NCBI RefSeq assembly: GCF_007830635.1
Contig: NZ_VLLA01000001.1
Coordinates: forward strand, 343,868-407,867
Direction: 5' to 3'
DNA: 64,000 nt
DNA from: Bradyrhizobium huanghuaihaiense
GTDB lineage: Bacteria; Pseudomonadota; Alphaproteobacteria; Rhizobiales; Xanthobacteraceae
Shown: piece after piece, positions 10,372-20,128 of the stretch
Position numbering within the stretch: the stretch's first letter is position 1
Layout of the letters: each line of letters opens with the position of its first letter
Translations under genes and position numbers: made by a program
The notes under the pieces: model-generated
What the model was told of the DNA's origin: nothing
What the model saw: the letters and a program-made list of their open reading frames with translations, nothing else
The model's database searches: none

Positions 10372-11373
10372 ATGTCGGTGAAGAAAAAGCCCCTCGTCGT
10401 GGTGACGCGCAAGCTGCCGGATTCGATCGAGACGCGGATGCGCGAGCTGTTCGACGCGCGGATCAATCTCGACGACACGCCGATGTCGCCTGACCAGCTC
10501 GCGGAAGCCGCGCGCACCGCCGACGTGCTGGTTCCGACCGTGACCGACCACATCACCGCCGACATCGTCAACCAGCCCGACTGCAAGCTGCGCCTGATCG
10601 CCAATTTCGGCAACGGCGTCGACAATATCGACGTCGAGGCCGCGCATGCCCGCGGCATCACCGTCACCAACACGCCAAAAGTCCTGACCGAGGACACCGC
10701 CGACATGACCATGGCGCTGATCCTGGCCGTGCCGCGCCGGATGATCGAAGGCGCCTCGATCCTCACCGAAGGAAAATCCTGGGCCGGCTGGTCGCCGACC
10801 TGGATGCTCGGCCACCGCATCGGGGGAAAACGTCTCGGCATCGTCGGCATGGGCCGCATCGGCCAGGCGGTGGCGCGGCGCGCCCGCGCCTTCGGCCTGC
10901 AGATCCACTATCACAACCGCCGTCCCGTCGCCCCGAAGATCGCCGAGGAGCTGGGTGCGACCTATTGGGAGAGCCTCGACCAGATGCTGGCGCGGATGGA
11001 CATCATCTCGGTGAACTGTCCGCATACGCCGGCGACCTATCACCTGCTCTCGGCGCGGCGGCTGAAGCTGATCCGCAAGGACGCCTATATCGTCAACACC
11101 GCGCGCGGCGAGGTCACCGACGAGGACACGCTGATCAAGCTGATCGAAGGGGGCGAGATCGGCGGCGCCGCCCTCGACGTCTATGAGCACGAGCCCGCGG
11201 TCAATCCGAAGCTGGTGCGGCTTGCGAAAGCCGGCAAGGTGATACTGATGCCGCATATGGGCTCGGCCACGATCGAGGGCCGCGTCGAGATGGGCGAGAA
11301 GGTGATCATCAACATCCGTACCTTCCTCGACGCCCACAAGCCGCCGGACCGCGTGCTGCCGAGCATGCTGTAG
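10372..11373 (+). CDS. D-isomer-specific 2-hydroxyacid dehydrogenase (glyoxylate/hydroxypyruvate reductase-like)
   Basis: 333 aa NAD(P)-dependent oxidoreductase. The Rossmann signature is LGIVGMGRIGQAVARRARAF (about residues 156-175), followed by the family block DIISVNCPHTPATYHLL, then NTARGEVTDEDTL carrying the catalytic Arg region, a Glu in DVYEHEP, and the catalytic His in MPHMGSATIEGR. These are the Arg-Glu-His residues of the D-hydroxyacid dehydrogenase family. Sequence context resembles GyaR-type glyoxylate/glycerate dehydrogenases, but the substrate is not fixed by motifs. Start ATG 10372 follows GAGCAGGAC. Confidence 0.92.
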   Translation: MSVKKKPLVVVTRKLPDSIETRMRELFDARINLDDTPMSPDQLAEAARTADVLVPTVTDHITADIVNQPDCKLRLIANFGNGVDNIDVEAAHARGITVTNTPKVLTEDTADMTMALILAVPRRMIEGASILTEGKSWAGWSPTWMLGHRIGGKRLGIVGMGRIGQAVARRARAFGLQIHYHNRRPVAPKIAEELGATYWESLDQMLARMDIISVNCPHTPATYHLLSARRLKLIRKDAYIVNTARGEVTDEDTLIKLIEGGEIGGAALDVYEHEPAVNPKLVRLAKAGKVILMPHMGSATIEGRVEMGEKVIINIRTFLDAHKPPDRVLPSML

Positions 11374-11384
11374 GGTGCCGCGCG

Positions 11385-12188
11385 CTACGCGCGGTGCACG
11401 CTGAGATCCTCGAAAACAGGCCCGTCGCCGTTGAGCGGATTGGCGGGATCACGCGCATAGCGCAGCGTCTCGAAGCGCATCGCGCGTGCGTCGATCATCA
11501 GGAGGCGGCCAACGAGGCCGTCGCCAAAGCCGACGATCTCGCGGATCGCCTCCAGTGCCATCATCGAGCCGAGCACGCCCGCGAGCGCGCCCATCACGCC
11601 GGCCTCGGCGCAGGCCGGTATCGTGCCCGGCGGCGGCGCCTCCGGGAACAGACAGCGATAGGTCGGATTGAATTCGCCGGCTTCGTTGGTCTCATGCGCG
11701 CGGATGGTGGTGAGCGAGCCATCGAAGGTGCCAAGCGCCGCCGTGATCAGCGGCCGCTTCGCGAAGAAGCAAGCATCCGAGACGAGATAGCGCGTCGAGA
11801 AATTGTCGGAGCCGTCGAGCACGAGGTCGTAATCGCCGATCAGGCTCAGCGCGTTATCGGCATTGAGCCAGGTGGCGTGGCCGACGAAACGCACATGCGG
11901 ATTGAGCGCCGCGATGCGCTCGGCCGCGCTCTCGACCTTGTGCCGGCCGATGTCGGGCGTCGTGTGGATCACCTGGCGCTGCAGGTTGGACAGCGACACC
12001 ACGTCGTCATCGACCACGCCGAGCGTGCCGACGCCGGCCGCGGCGAGATACATCAGAGCGGGCGCGCCGAGCCCGCCGGCACCGACCACCAGCACGGAGG
12101 CCTTTTTCAGCGCGGCCTGGCCGGGGCCACCGACATCGCGCAGCACGATATGGCGGGCATAGCGTTCGAGTTCATCCGGGCTCAGCAT
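11385..12188 (-). CDS. ThiF/MoeB/HesA family adenylyltransferase
   Basis: 267 aa E1-like enzyme, convergent with the dehydrogenase. Residues near 32-45 carry the ATP site (VLVVGAGGLGAPAL) with the acidic strand GVVDDDVVSLSNLQRQ and the arginine in that block; DGSDNFSTRYLVSD is the second ATP/Mg motif. The block IPACAEAGVMGALAGV contains the cysteine used by E1 enzymes. In MoeB this family adenylates the MoaD C-terminal glycine; ThiF does the same for ThiS. Unlike E. coli MoeB only one cysteine of the YRC-x-x-C-type zinc pair remains (TYRCLF) and there is no C-terminal Cys-x2-Cys. No moaD or thiS is next to it, so the partner is open. Confidence 0.88.
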   Translation of the reverse strand: MLSPDELERYARHIVLRDVGGPGQAALKKASVLVVGAGGLGAPALMYLAAAGVGTLGVVDDDVVSLSNLQRQVIHTTPDIGRHKVESAAERIAALNPHVRFVGHATWLNADNALSLIGDYDLVLDGSDNFSTRYLVSDACFFAKRPLITAALGTFDGSLTTIRAHETNEAGEFNPTYRCLFPEAPPPGTIPACAEAGVMGALAGVLGSMMALEAIREIVGFGDGLVGRLLMIDARAMRFETLRYARDPANPLNGDGPVFEDLSVHRA

Positions 12189-12206
12189 CGTCGTACGTTC
12201 CTCTCA

Positions 12207-12316
12207 ACCCTCATGGTGAGGAGCGCGGAACGCGCGTCTCGAACCATGAAGGCCCCGATATCGCCTGTGGCCATCCTTCGAGACGCGGCCTTTGGGCCGC
12301 TCCTCAGGATGAGGAC
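12207..12316. repeat. Inverted intergenic repeat (family E)
   Basis: Two facing arms: CTCATGGTGAGGAGCGCGGA...GCGTCTCGAACCATGAAGG and CCATCCTTCGAGACGCGGCC...GCTCCTCAGGATGAGG. The arms are imperfectly complementary (GAGGAGC/GCTCCTC, GCGTCTCGAA/TTCGAGACGC). It fills most of the gap between the ThiF-like gene and the protease-like pseudogene. Confidence 0.8.
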
Positions 12317-12419
12317 CTCAGTTCGTGGTCTCTAAGCCACCTGAACCACCGCAACATTGTTCGCGACCAACGAGATGTGCTTGAATGGCATTGCGTTCAA
12401 TGGGCTGGCTGGATTTGTC

Positions 12420-13777
12420 ATGAGATCGATGCTTGCGGCAACACTGATGTTGGCGGCCGCCACAGGCGCGCACGCCCAGATGACGGCGCCGCAGATCCCC
12501 GGCACCAAGCCGAAGCCGGTCCAGACCGTTCCGGTCCGCCCGCCCGCACTGCAAACGGCGTCGGAAACCGCCGATGCCATGGCGCAGGCCGAGCGCCTGT
12601 CGTTGCAGTCCGACCTCGCCTGGGTCGGCCAATATAACGGCGCCATCACCGGCGACGTCAGCGAGCGCATGGTCAACGCCATGAATACCAGAAGGCCAAG
12701 GGCGGCAAGCCGACCGGCGTGCTCAATCCGCAGGAGCGTGCGGCACTCGCAGAGACCGCAAGGCGGAAGCAGGACAGCGTCGGCTGGAAGATCGTGATGG
12801 AGCCGACCAGCGGTGCGCGGCTCGGCATTCCCACGAAGCTGGTGCCGCAGCAGGCGAGCGACGCCAACGGCACGAAATGGACCTCGCCAACCGGAACCGT
12901 GCAGGTGCTGCTCAGCCGCCGCAAGGAGGCGAACCCGACCACGGCAAAGCTCGCGGACGCCGAGAAGAAGGAGCCTGCGGGGCGCAAGGTCGACTACACC
13001 GTGGTCAAGCCCGACTTCTTCGTGCTGTCGGGCTTGCAGGGCCTGAAGAAGTTTTACGTGCGCGGCACCTTCAGGGGCGACGAGGTCCGCATCATGACGA
13101 TCCTCTACGACCAGGCGATGGAGAATACGGTCGAGCCGGTCGTGATCGCGATGTCGAGTGCGTTCAACGCATTTCCGTCCACCCCGATGGCCGGGCCGCC
13201 ACCGCGCAAGACTGTCGAATACGGCACCGGCATCGTCGTCAGCGATGACGGCGCGATTCTGGCCGACCGCCTCGTCACCGACAGTTGCCTTGCGGTCACC
13301 ATCGCAGGCTTCGGCAGCGCCGACCGTCTCGCCGAGGACAAGGAGCACGATCTCGCGCTGCTGCACATCTACGGCGCGCGCGGCCTGAAGCCGCTCAGCC
13401 TCGCCAGTGGCGCAGCGAAGACGAGTGTCGATGTCATCGGCATCGCGGATCCCCAAAGCCAGGGCGGCGCAGCCGGCGTATCGAGCGTCAAGGGCGCGCT
13501 GGCGCCGGTCACCTCGAGCGATTCCGCATTGTCTCCGCCGCCGGCGGTTGGATTCTCCGGTAGTCCTGCCATCGACGGCGACGGCAAATTCGCCGGCGTC
13601 GCACTGCTGAAGCCGGCAATGGTCGCGGGACCCGCGACGGCGGTGCCGGCGTCGCAGGCGGTGATGGTCTCGGCAGAAACGGCGCGAGATTTCCTGAAGG
13701 CAAACGGCGTTACCGCGAACGGAAGCTCGACAGATGCGAAAGCCGCCGTCGTGCGCGTGATCTGCGTGCGGAAATAG
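12420..13777 (+). pseudogene. Frameshifted exported trypsin-like protein (two frames joined near 12682)
   Basis: The 5' frame starts at ATG 12420 with a signal peptide (MRSMLAATLMLAAATGAHAQ) and reads to VSERMVNAMN at 12681. From there the homologous continuation HEYQKAKGGKPTGVLNPQER is in another frame, running to 13777. One base (modulo 3) is missing at about 12681-12683. The first part resembles a peptidoglycan-binding-like helical domain; the second is a trypsin-fold domain with YGTGIVVSDDG, the DLALL Asp block and the GFSGSPAIDGDG Ser block. Where active S1 enzymes have TxxH-V, this protein reads ILADRLVTDSC, without His. So even with the frame restored it may be a non-catalytic homolog. 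A sequencing error at the frameshift cannot be excluded. Confidence 0.75.
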
Positions 13778-13785
13778 CTCTCGTG

Positions 13786-13920
13786 TCCGGACGCGCTGCA
13801 ACGCATAGCGTTGCTGCGCAGAGCCGGGACCCATGCATCCGCGAATTCGGTGTGCGAAGTTTCTGGGCCCCGGCTCTGCAGCGCACCGCTTCGCGCTGCG
13901 CAGCGTCCGGGGCACGGGGC
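13786..13920. repeat. GC-rich intergenic repeat, family D (copy 1)
   Basis: Contains facing segments TCCGGACGCGCTGCAACGC...CTGCGCAGAGCCGGGACCCAT and GGGCCCCGGCTCTGCAGCGC...GCTGCGCAGCGTCCGGGGC. The same building blocks are found at 35831-35960. It separates the protease-like pseudogene from the convergent ggt. Confidence 0.8.
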
Positions 13921-15600
13921 CTAGCTCAGCCTGAACCTCACCCCGGCCTTCGCGAGGCCGCCCGAAATCCCTACCGGCGTCCCATCGGCGCGCCAGCAGG
14001 CGGCGCCGGTCATGGTGCCGTCGTCGTTGAACGCGATCGCATTCATGCCGCCGGCGACCGTTGCGACGGGCTGCACCTTGTGTCCGAGCGCTGCGAGCTT
14101 CACCCGCACGCTCTCCGGCACCTTCTGCTCGACCTCGAGCGCATTGCCCTCGGTCCAGACGCGGGGCGCCTCGACCGCTTCCTGCAGGCTCATGCCGTGG
14201 TCGATCAGATTGACCAGCGCCTGCATCGCGCTCGGGAAGATGCGTTTTCCGCCGGGCAACCCCAGCGCAAAGCGCAGCTTGCCATCACGCAGCGCCATCA
14301 TCGGCGACATCGAGGTCGTCACGCGCTTGCCCGGCGCCAGCGACAGCGCGTGGCCGGGGCGCGGATCGAACAGGTTCATGTAGTTGTTGGCGATGGCACC
14401 TAAGCCCGGGATCATGATCTTGGCGCCGAACAGATTGTTGATGGTCTGCGTGGTCGCCACCACATTGCCGAAACTATCTGCCGCCGTCATATGCGTGGTG
14501 TGCGCGCCCTCGAGCTGCGACACGCCGGCGCCCCAGGCCTGCGCCCGTCCCGGATCGATCGCGCGGCGGCGTCCCTCGGCATAGGCTTTCGACGTCAGCT
14601 TCTCGACGGGCACGCCGACATGATCGGGATCGCCGCTGGCCGCGGCGCGATCGGCGAAGGCGATCTTCAGGACCTCGGCGAGATAGTGGATCGCCTCTGA
14701 TGTGCCGAAGCCGAGGGCTTCGATGTCGTAGCCTTCGAGAATGTTCAGCATCTGCGCGATATGCACGCCGGACGCCGCGGGCGGCGGCGGCCCCAAAATG
14801 GTCCAGCCGCGATAGTCGGCGCGGATCGGCTGGCGCTCGACGGTCTTGTAGCCGGTGAGATCGTCGCGGCGGATGAAGCCGCCGGCCTTCTCCATGTAGT
14901 CCGCGAGGATGTCGCCGAGCGATCCCTCGTAGAGCGCCTTCTCGCCGTGATCGGCGATATAGCGCAGCGTCTCGGCATATTCCGATTGCACCACGCGCTG
15001 GCCGACCTTCAGCGGCTCGCCGTCAGGCAGGAAGACCGCCGCGATCGGCTTGTCCTTGCGCATCTCCGCCGCGCACTCGCTGATGCATTCATGCAAGTAG
15101 GGCGTCGCCGCATAGCCGCGCGCGGCGTGCTTGATCGCAGGCTGCATCACGTCGGCGAGGCTCATGGTGCCGAACCTTTGCAGCGTCTCGCACCAGGCCT
15201 TCAGCGAACCCGGCACCGCGACGGCCTTCGGGCCGTTGAGGTTCTCGTTGCCGACGGTGTCGAACACGTCATGCGCCGAGCCCGGCTTGGAGGTGTAGGT
15301 GGTGTCGCGCACCACTGACGGGACCGTGCTCTGGCCGTCGATGAAGCGGTGACTGCCGTCGGCAAGCCGGATATGGGCCATGCCGCCGCCGATGATGCCG
15401 ACCATCATCGGCTCGACCACGGTCAGGGTGAACAGGGTTGCGATCGCGGCATCGATGGCGTTGCCGCCCGCGGCCAGCATCTCGGCGCCGGCACTGGAGG
15501 CGAGCGGATGGTTGCTGACCACCATGCCGCGGCTCGAGACCGCCGGCATCTTCTGGCAGTCAAAGGTGGTTGCCGTCCGGTCGCGCCAGTTGCCGCTCAT
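13921..15600 (-). CDS. ggt: Gamma-glutamyltransferase (gamma-glutamyl hydrolase) family protein
   Basis: Cleaves the gamma-glutamyl bond of glutathione and related compounds; an N-terminal-nucleophile hydrolase that self-processes. 559 aa, normal for the precursor. The N-terminal block SNHPLASSAGAEMLAAGGNA is typical. The autoprocessing Thr is in EGAHTTHMTAADSFGNVV (THxT type), starting the small subunit at about residue 365. The oxyanion block appears as TTSMSPMMAL and the glycine-rich LGLPGGKRI follows. No signal peptide is visible at the N-terminus (MSGNWRDRTATTFD), so it may be cytoplasmic, unlike the periplasmic E. coli enzyme. Substrate may be another gamma-glutamyl or acyl amide. Confidence 0.92.
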   Translation of the reverse strand: MSGNWRDRTATTFDCQKMPAVSSRGMVVSNHPLASSAGAEMLAAGGNAIDAAIATLFTLTVVEPMMVGIIGGGMAHIRLADGSHRFIDGQSTVPSVVRDTTYTSKPGSAHDVFDTVGNENLNGPKAVAVPGSLKAWCETLQRFGTMSLADVMQPAIKHAARGYAATPYLHECISECAAEMRKDKPIAAVFLPDGEPLKVGQRVVQSEYAETLRYIADHGEKALYEGSLGDILADYMEKAGGFIRRDDLTGYKTVERQPIRADYRGWTILGPPPPAASGVHIAQMLNILEGYDIEALGFGTSEAIHYLAEVLKIAFADRAAASGDPDHVGVPVEKLTSKAYAEGRRRAIDPGRAQAWGAGVSQLEGAHTTHMTAADSFGNVVATTQTINNLFGAKIMIPGLGAIANNYMNLFDPRPGHALSLAPGKRVTTSMSPMMALRDGKLRFALGLPGGKRIFPSAMQALVNLIDHGMSLQEAVEAPRVWTEGNALEVEQKVPESVRVKLAALGHKVQPVATVAGGMNAIAFNDDGTMTGAACWRADGTPVGISGGLAKAGVRFRLS

Positions 15601-15843
15601 CTCGCCTGCCCTTTCTATTCAAGGTGGCGAGCACATCACACGCGCAATTACGGGTCCAGTATTGGTACGGATTAGCTGGCATTCCCGATTCTGCCATCAT
15701 CGTTACCGTTGATTCGGACATCCGCGGTCCCCTTTGGATCGGGCAGGGCACGTCCTGAGCGAGAAGAGCTCAGCATCGAGAAGCGATGCACGTTCGCGTG
15801 GCGTTAACCCGATACCCAGGCACTCCAAAGGAATCATCTTCAT

Positions 15844-16587
15844 ATGCATACGATCGTACTGGCCACCCAAAAGGGCGGCAGTGGCAAGAGCACGCTTGCC
15901 ATCGGCCTCGCGCTGGCAGCCAAGCAGGCCGGCTTCACCGTCCGCCTGATCGAGACCGACCCGCAGGGCACCCTCTCCAATTGGCAGCGCCGCCGCACCA
16001 CCGACGATCTCGTGGTCGAGCCGATCTATCACGCCGCCGATATCGCGCCGCGCCTGAAGATGCTCGCCGACAGCGGCCTCCAGCTTGCGATCGTCGACAC
16101 CGCGGCCGGCCTTTCCGCCGCCACCACTGCCGCGATCCGCCATTCCGATCTCTGCCTGATCCCGGCCCGCCCGAGCGTCGCCGACATCGAGGCGACCGTC
16201 TCGACGCTGAGCGTCGCGCGCGCCTGGAAGCGTCCCTACAGCTTCGTGCTGAACCAGACGCCGATCCGCGGCCAGCGCATCGACAATGCCGCGGGCGCGC
16301 TCGCCGAGGAAGCCGCGCTCGATCTCGCCGGGGTGCTCGCGCGCCCGCTGATCGTGATGCGCAACGATCACCAGGACTCGCTCGCCAGCGGCCTCGCGGT
16401 GAGCGAATTCGCGCCGAACGGCAAATCGGCCAACGAGATCCGCGGCCTCTGGCGCTGGATCGAGACCCGGCTCGAGCTCGAAGCCACGACCAATGTCCTG
16501 ATCGACCAGGTCATCTCCGCCGCGGACGGCATGCTGCACGTCGCCACCGAGCTTGCGGCGGACGAGACCACGACCCTGATGTCCTGA
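15844..16587 (+). CDS. ParA/MinD-like P-loop ATPase (orphan)
   Basis: 247 aa. The deviant Walker A motif with the signature lysine, KGGSGKST, is at residues 10-17 (MHTIVLATQKGGSGKSTLA), Walker A' is around LIETDPQGTLSNW and Walker B lies in LAIVDTAAGLSAAT. No ParB, parS or helix-turn-helix N-terminal extension is present, so it is not a canonical plasmid or chromosome partition ParA; orphan ParA-like ATPases position other cargo such as chemoreceptor clusters or carboxysomes. The region 15601-15843 upstream holds no gene, and an upstream AAAGGA is somewhat far from the ATG. Cargo unknown. Confidence 0.88.
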   Translation: MHTIVLATQKGGSGKSTLAIGLALAAKQAGFTVRLIETDPQGTLSNWQRRRTTDDLVVEPIYHAADIAPRLKMLADSGLQLAIVDTAAGLSAATTAAIRHSDLCLIPARPSVADIEATVSTLSVARAWKRPYSFVLNQTPIRGQRIDNAAGALAEEAALDLAGVLARPLIVMRNDHQDSLASGLAVSEFAPNGKSANEIRGLWRWIETRLELEATTNVLIDQVISAADGMLHVATELAADETTTLMS

Positions 16588-16644
16588 GCGGGGCGATCGC
16601 GCCGACGCCAGCCGGCCCTTCTCCATCCGGAAGGTCCCCAGCGA

Positions 16645-16682
16645 CGAAGCAATCCGGCCCCCAGCCCGGCCGGATTGCTTCG
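16645..16682. repeat. 15-bp inverted repeat downstream of the ParA-like gene
   Basis: Perfect arms CGAAGCAATCCGGCC (16645-16659) and GGCCGGATTGCTTCG (16668-16682) around an 8-nt loop. The arm core CGAAGCAATCC is shared with the larger repeat just downstream, so both derive from one palindromic family (F). Confidence 0.85.
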
Positions 16683-16700
16683 CTTCGCGTTCCATCCACC

Positions 16701-16780
16701 CGTCATTGCGAGCGCAGCGAAGCAATCCAGACTGCCGCCGCGGAAAGATTCTGGATTGCTTCGCTGCGCTCGCAATGACG
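16701..16780. repeat. 30-bp perfect inverted repeat, family F
   Basis: Arms of 30 bp at 16701-16730 (starting CGTCATTGCGAGCGCAGCGA) and 16751-16780 (ending CTGCGCTCGCAATGACG) are exact reverse complements around a 20-nt loop. It lies between convergent parA-like and mutM genes and could fold as a long hairpin, acting on either transcript. Confidence 0.93.
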
Positions 16781-16832
16781 TCGTGGGTTTGTCGTCCTAC
16801 AGAGACTCACAACCTCCCGGCTGCGATCCCTC

Positions 16833-17714
16833 TCACTTCTGACATTTCGGGCACCAGAAGGTCGAACGGCCGTTCTGGGTGATGCGCTTGACCGTGCCGC
16901 CGCAGCGCGGCGTCGTGCATTTTTCGCCCTCGCGGTCATAAACCTTGAAGGAGTGCTGGAAATAGCCGAGCTCGCCCGAGGTCTGGCGATGGTCGCGCAG
17001 TGACGAACCGCCGGCCTTGATGGCGTCGTTCAGCACGGTGTGGATCGCACCGACCAACCGTTTCGCATGATCGGTCGGCTCGCCCTTCTTGGTCGACAGT
17101 GTGGCGGCGATCCGGCGCGGCGACAGATGCGAGCGGTGCAGCGCCTCGCAGACATAGATGTTGCCGAGGCCCGCGACGACGCGCTGGTCGAGCAGCGCGG
17201 CCTTCAGGCTGGTGGTCTTGCCTTCACAGGAGCGCGCCAGCATCGCGGCGTCGAACTCGTTGCCGAGCGGCTCGGGTCCGAGCCCGCGCAGCAGCGGCTC
17301 GTCCTCGAGCGCGTTGCGCGCGATCACTTTCATGTAACCGAAACGGCGCGGATCGTTGAAGACGATGTCGGCGCCGGAGGACATCCGAAACAGCACGTGG
17401 TCATGCGCGGAGTCCTTCCCCTTCGGATAGTGAAACTCGCCCGGTGCGGCCTCGTTGTCCGGCTTGATGACGCGGAACGAGCCCGACATGCCCAGATGCA
17501 TCAGCAGCACGTCGCCGGAGCCGAGATCGGCCATGAGATATTTTGCACGGCGGCCAAGCCCCGTGACGACCTGCCCCTTCAGCCGGGCCACGAAATCCGG
17601 CTGGAACGGGAAGCGCAGGTCCGGCCGGCGGGCCTCCGCGACCAGGATTTTCGCACCCTCCATGACGGGCTGAAGGCCGCGGCGGACGGTCTCGACTTCG
17701 GGCAATTCAGGCAT
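16833..17714 (-). CDS. mutM: Formamidopyrimidine-DNA glycosylase MutM (Fpg)
   Basis: Base-excision repair enzyme that removes 8-oxoguanine and formamidopyrimidines and nicks the abasic site. 293 aa. The N-terminus [14 protein letters not shown] supplies the catalytic Pro2 and Glu3. The helix-two-turn-helix is recognisable ([19 protein letters not shown]), and the C-terminal zinc finger is Cys-x4-Cys...Cys-x2-Cys (CTTPRCGG...FWCPKCQK), ending the protein as usual. It is divergent from ubiE with about 80 bp between starts. Confidence 0.97.
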   Translation of the reverse strand: MPELPEVETVRRGLQPVMEGAKILVAEARRPDLRFPFQPDFVARLKGQVVTGLGRRAKYLMADLGSGDVLLMHLGMSGSFRVIKPDNEAAPGEFHYPKGKDSAHDHVLFRMSSGADIVFNDPRRFGYMKVIARNALEDEPLLRGLGPEPLGNEFDAAMLARSCEGKTTSLKAALLDQRVVAGLGNIYVCEALHRSHLSPRRIAATLSTKKGEPTDHAKRLVGAIHTVLNDAIKAGGSSLRDHRQTSGELGYFQHSFKVYDREGEKCTTPRCGGTVKRITQNGRSTFWCPKCQK

Positions 17715-17795
17715 GGTCAGGCATTCACCTTATGAAGGCGGTGTGATAGCGCCATTGCGGCGGGCAGGCTATGGTCCGCCTCGTGGAGTAGAGTA

Positions 17796-18557
17796 ATGGA
17801 TCGGCCGGGCGAAACCACGCATTTTGGCTTCAAAGACGTTCCCCTGGGGGACAAGCAGACGCTGGTGAACGATGTGTTTCACAGCGTGGCGTCGCGCTAT
17901 GACCTGATGAATGACCTGATGTCCGGTGGCCTGCACCGGGTCTGGAAGGACATCATGATCAACGCGCTGGACCCGCCGCGGAGCGACCGGCCGTTCGCCC
18001 TGCTCGACGTCGCCGGCGGCACCGGCGATATCTCGTTCCGCGCCGCCAAGGCGGCTGGTCCCGGCTTCCACGCCACGGTCTGCGACATCAATTCCGACAT
18101 GCTCGCGGTGGGGCGCGAGCGCGCCGCCAAGCGCCATCTCGAGACCCAGGTCGATTTCGTCGAGGGCAATGCCGAAGCGCTCGGCTTCGCCGACCGCAGC
18201 TTCGACGCATATACGATCGCTTTCGGCATTCGCAACGTGCCGCAGATCAACCTGGCGCTGCGCGAGGCCTATCGTGTGCTGAGGCCCGGCAGCCGCTTCC
18301 TGTGCCTGGAGTTCTCCACCGTCGAGATGCCCGGCCTCGACAAGCTCTATGATCTGTTCTCGTTCAAGGTGATCCCGCCGCTCGGCCGCATGGTCACGGG
18401 CGACGCCGAATCGTACCAATATCTCGTCGAATCGATCCGCAAATTTCCGAAGCCTGCCGCCTTCGCCGACATGATCCGCGAGGCCGGCTTTTCCCGCGTA
18501 AGCTGGCAGACACTCTCCGGCGGCATCGTCGCACTGCATTCGGGCTGGCGTTTGTGA
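17796..18557 (+). CDS. ubiE: Ubiquinone/menaquinone biosynthesis C-methyltransferase UbiE
   Basis: SAM-dependent methyltransferase placing the C2 methyl of ubiquinone precursors (and of demethylmenaquinone in organisms that have it). 253 aa. Motif I is [18 protein letters not shown] (about residues 67-84); the UbiE signatures [19 protein letters not shown] and [19 protein letters not shown] are both present. The stop overlaps the ubiB start (GTGA, 4 nt), so the two are translationally coupled in a ubiE-ubiB-coaBC-dut operon-like run. Confidence 0.97.
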   Translation: MDRPGETTHFGFKDVPLGDKQTLVNDVFHSVASRYDLMNDLMSGGLHRVWKDIMINALDPPRSDRPFALLDVAGGTGDISFRAAKAAGPGFHATVCDINSDMLAVGRERAAKRHLETQVDFVEGNAEALGFADRSFDAYTIAFGIRNVPQINLALREAYRVLRPGSRFLCLEFSTVEMPGLDKLYDLFSFKVIPPLGRMVTGDAESYQYLVESIRKFPKPAAFADMIREAGFSRVSWQTLSGGIVALHSGWRL

Positions 18558-20128
18558 TCTCTGCTTTCACCCACATTGCGCGCCTCATCCGCGCCGCGTT
18601 CGTGTTTGCGCGCGAGGGCGTGTTCGGCTCCGTCGACCCAAGCCTGGTGCCGCCGCCCGGCCAGCTTGCGCTGAAGCTCGCGCGCATCGTCGAGCGGCGC
18701 GGCGTCAAGCACGGGCCGCGGATCTCGCGCGCGCTGACACGGATGGGCCCGGCCTATCTCAAGCTCGGCCAATTCCTGGCAACGCGCCCGGATGTGGTCG
18801 GCGTCATCATGGCGCGCGACCTCGAAAGCCTCCAGGACCGTCTGCCGCCGTTTTCGCAAGCCGAGGCGGAAGCCGCGATCACCACCTCGCTGGAGCGGCC
18901 GCTGAAGGACGTGTTCGCGAGCTTCGGCCCGCCGGTCGCGGCTGCCTCGATCGCGCAGGTGCATCGCGGCGAGGTCGAGCGCGACGGTATTCGCAGGCCG
19001 GTCGCGATCAAGGTGCTGAGGCCGAACGTCGCCGCCCGCTTCCGCCGCGACCTCTCGGATTTCTTCTTCGTCGCGTACAAGGCCGAGGCCTATTCGTCCG
19101 AGGCGCGCCGGCTGCGCCTGATCGAGGTCATCAACACCATGTCGCGCTCGGTCGCGATGGAGATGGACCTGCGGCTCGAAGCAGCCGCGCTGTCGGAGAT
19201 GGCGGAGAACACGCAGGGCGATCCTGATTTCCGCGTGCCGACCGTCGACTGGGATCGCACCACGCACAACGTGCTGACGATGGAGTGGATCGACGGCATC
19301 GCGCTGAACGATCACAAGCGCCTTGCAGAGGCGCAGGTCGACCTGCCCGATCTCGGCCGCAAGGTGATCCAGAGCTTCCTGCGGCACGCCTTGCGCGACG
19401 GCTACTTCCACGCCGACATGCATCCGGGCAATCTGTTCCTCGATGAGGCCGGCCGCCTCGTCGCGGTCGATTTCGGCATCATGGGCCGGCTCGGGATGAA
19501 GGAGCGGCGCTTCCTCGCCGAGATCCTGCTCGGCTTCATCACCCGCGACTATCGCCGCGTGGCGGAAGTGCATTTCGAGGCGGGCTATGTGCCCGCGCAC
19601 CATTCGGTCGAAAATTTCGCGCAAGCCATCCGCGCCATCGGCGAGCCGATCCATAACCGCACCGCCGAGGAGATCTCGATGGCGCGGCTCCTGACGCTGC
19701 TGCTCGAGGTCACCGGCCTGTTCGACATGACGACGCGGCCCGAGCTGATCCTGCTGCAGAAGACCATGGTGGTGGTCGAGGGCGTGGCGCGCGGCTTCGA
19801 TCCCCGGCTCGACATCTGGAAGGTCGCCGACCCCGTGGTGCGCGAATGGATCGAGCGCAATCTCGGTCCGATCGGCCGCATCGAGGGTGCGCTCGCGGGG
19901 ACCGGGGACATCGCGCGCGTGCTGATGCGCCTGCCGGAGATCGCGGAGCGCTCGGTGAAGGTCCTCGAGCAGCTCGAGACCATGACCCGGGAGGGGTTAA
20001 AACTGTCGCCGGAGAGCATCGCGGCCATGGGCCGCAGCGAGGGCCGCAAGAACCGCTGGCGCACCGTGGCGCTCTGGATCATCGCCGCGACCTTCATCGG
20101 GATCCTGATCGCCGTCCGGAATCTGTGA
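18554..20128 (+). CDS. ubiB: Ubiquinone biosynthesis ABC1-family kinase-like protein UbiB
   Basis: Atypical ABC1/ADCK ATPase needed for ubiquinone synthesis, associated with the inner membrane. 524 aa from a GTG start overlapping ubiE. The ABC1 family marks are the KxGQ motif ([13 protein letters not shown]), the Ala-rich loop [13 protein letters not shown] in place of a glycine loop, the lysine of [10 protein letters not shown], the catalytic-loop-like [11 protein letters not shown], and the metal motif [11 protein letters not shown]. One strong membrane helix closes the protein ([20 protein letters not shown]). The stop codon lies inside the first of two palindromes in front of coaBC. Confidence 0.96.
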   Translation: MISAFTHIARLIRAAFVFAREGVFGSVDPSLVPPPGQLALKLARIVERRGVKHGPRISRALTRMGPAYLKLGQFLATRPDVVGVIMARDLESLQDRLPPFSQAEAEAAITTSLERPLKDVFASFGPPVAAASIAQVHRGEVERDGIRRPVAIKVLRPNVAARFRRDLSDFFFVAYKAEAYSSEARRLRLIEVINTMSRSVAMEMDLRLEAAALSEMAENTQGDPDFRVPTVDWDRTTHNVLTMEWIDGIALNDHKRLAEAQVDLPDLGRKVIQSFLRHALRDGYFHADMHPGNLFLDEAGRLVAVDFGIMGRLGMKERRFLAEILLGFITRDYRRVAEVHFEAGYVPAHHSVENFAQAIRAIGEPIHNRTAEEISMARLLTLLLEVTGLFDMTTRPELILLQKTMVVVEGVARGFDPRLDIWKVADPVVREWIERNLGPIGRIEGALAGTGDIARVLMRLPEIAERSVKVLEQLETMTREGLKLSPESIAAMGRSEGRKNRWRTVALWIIAATFIGILIAVRNL

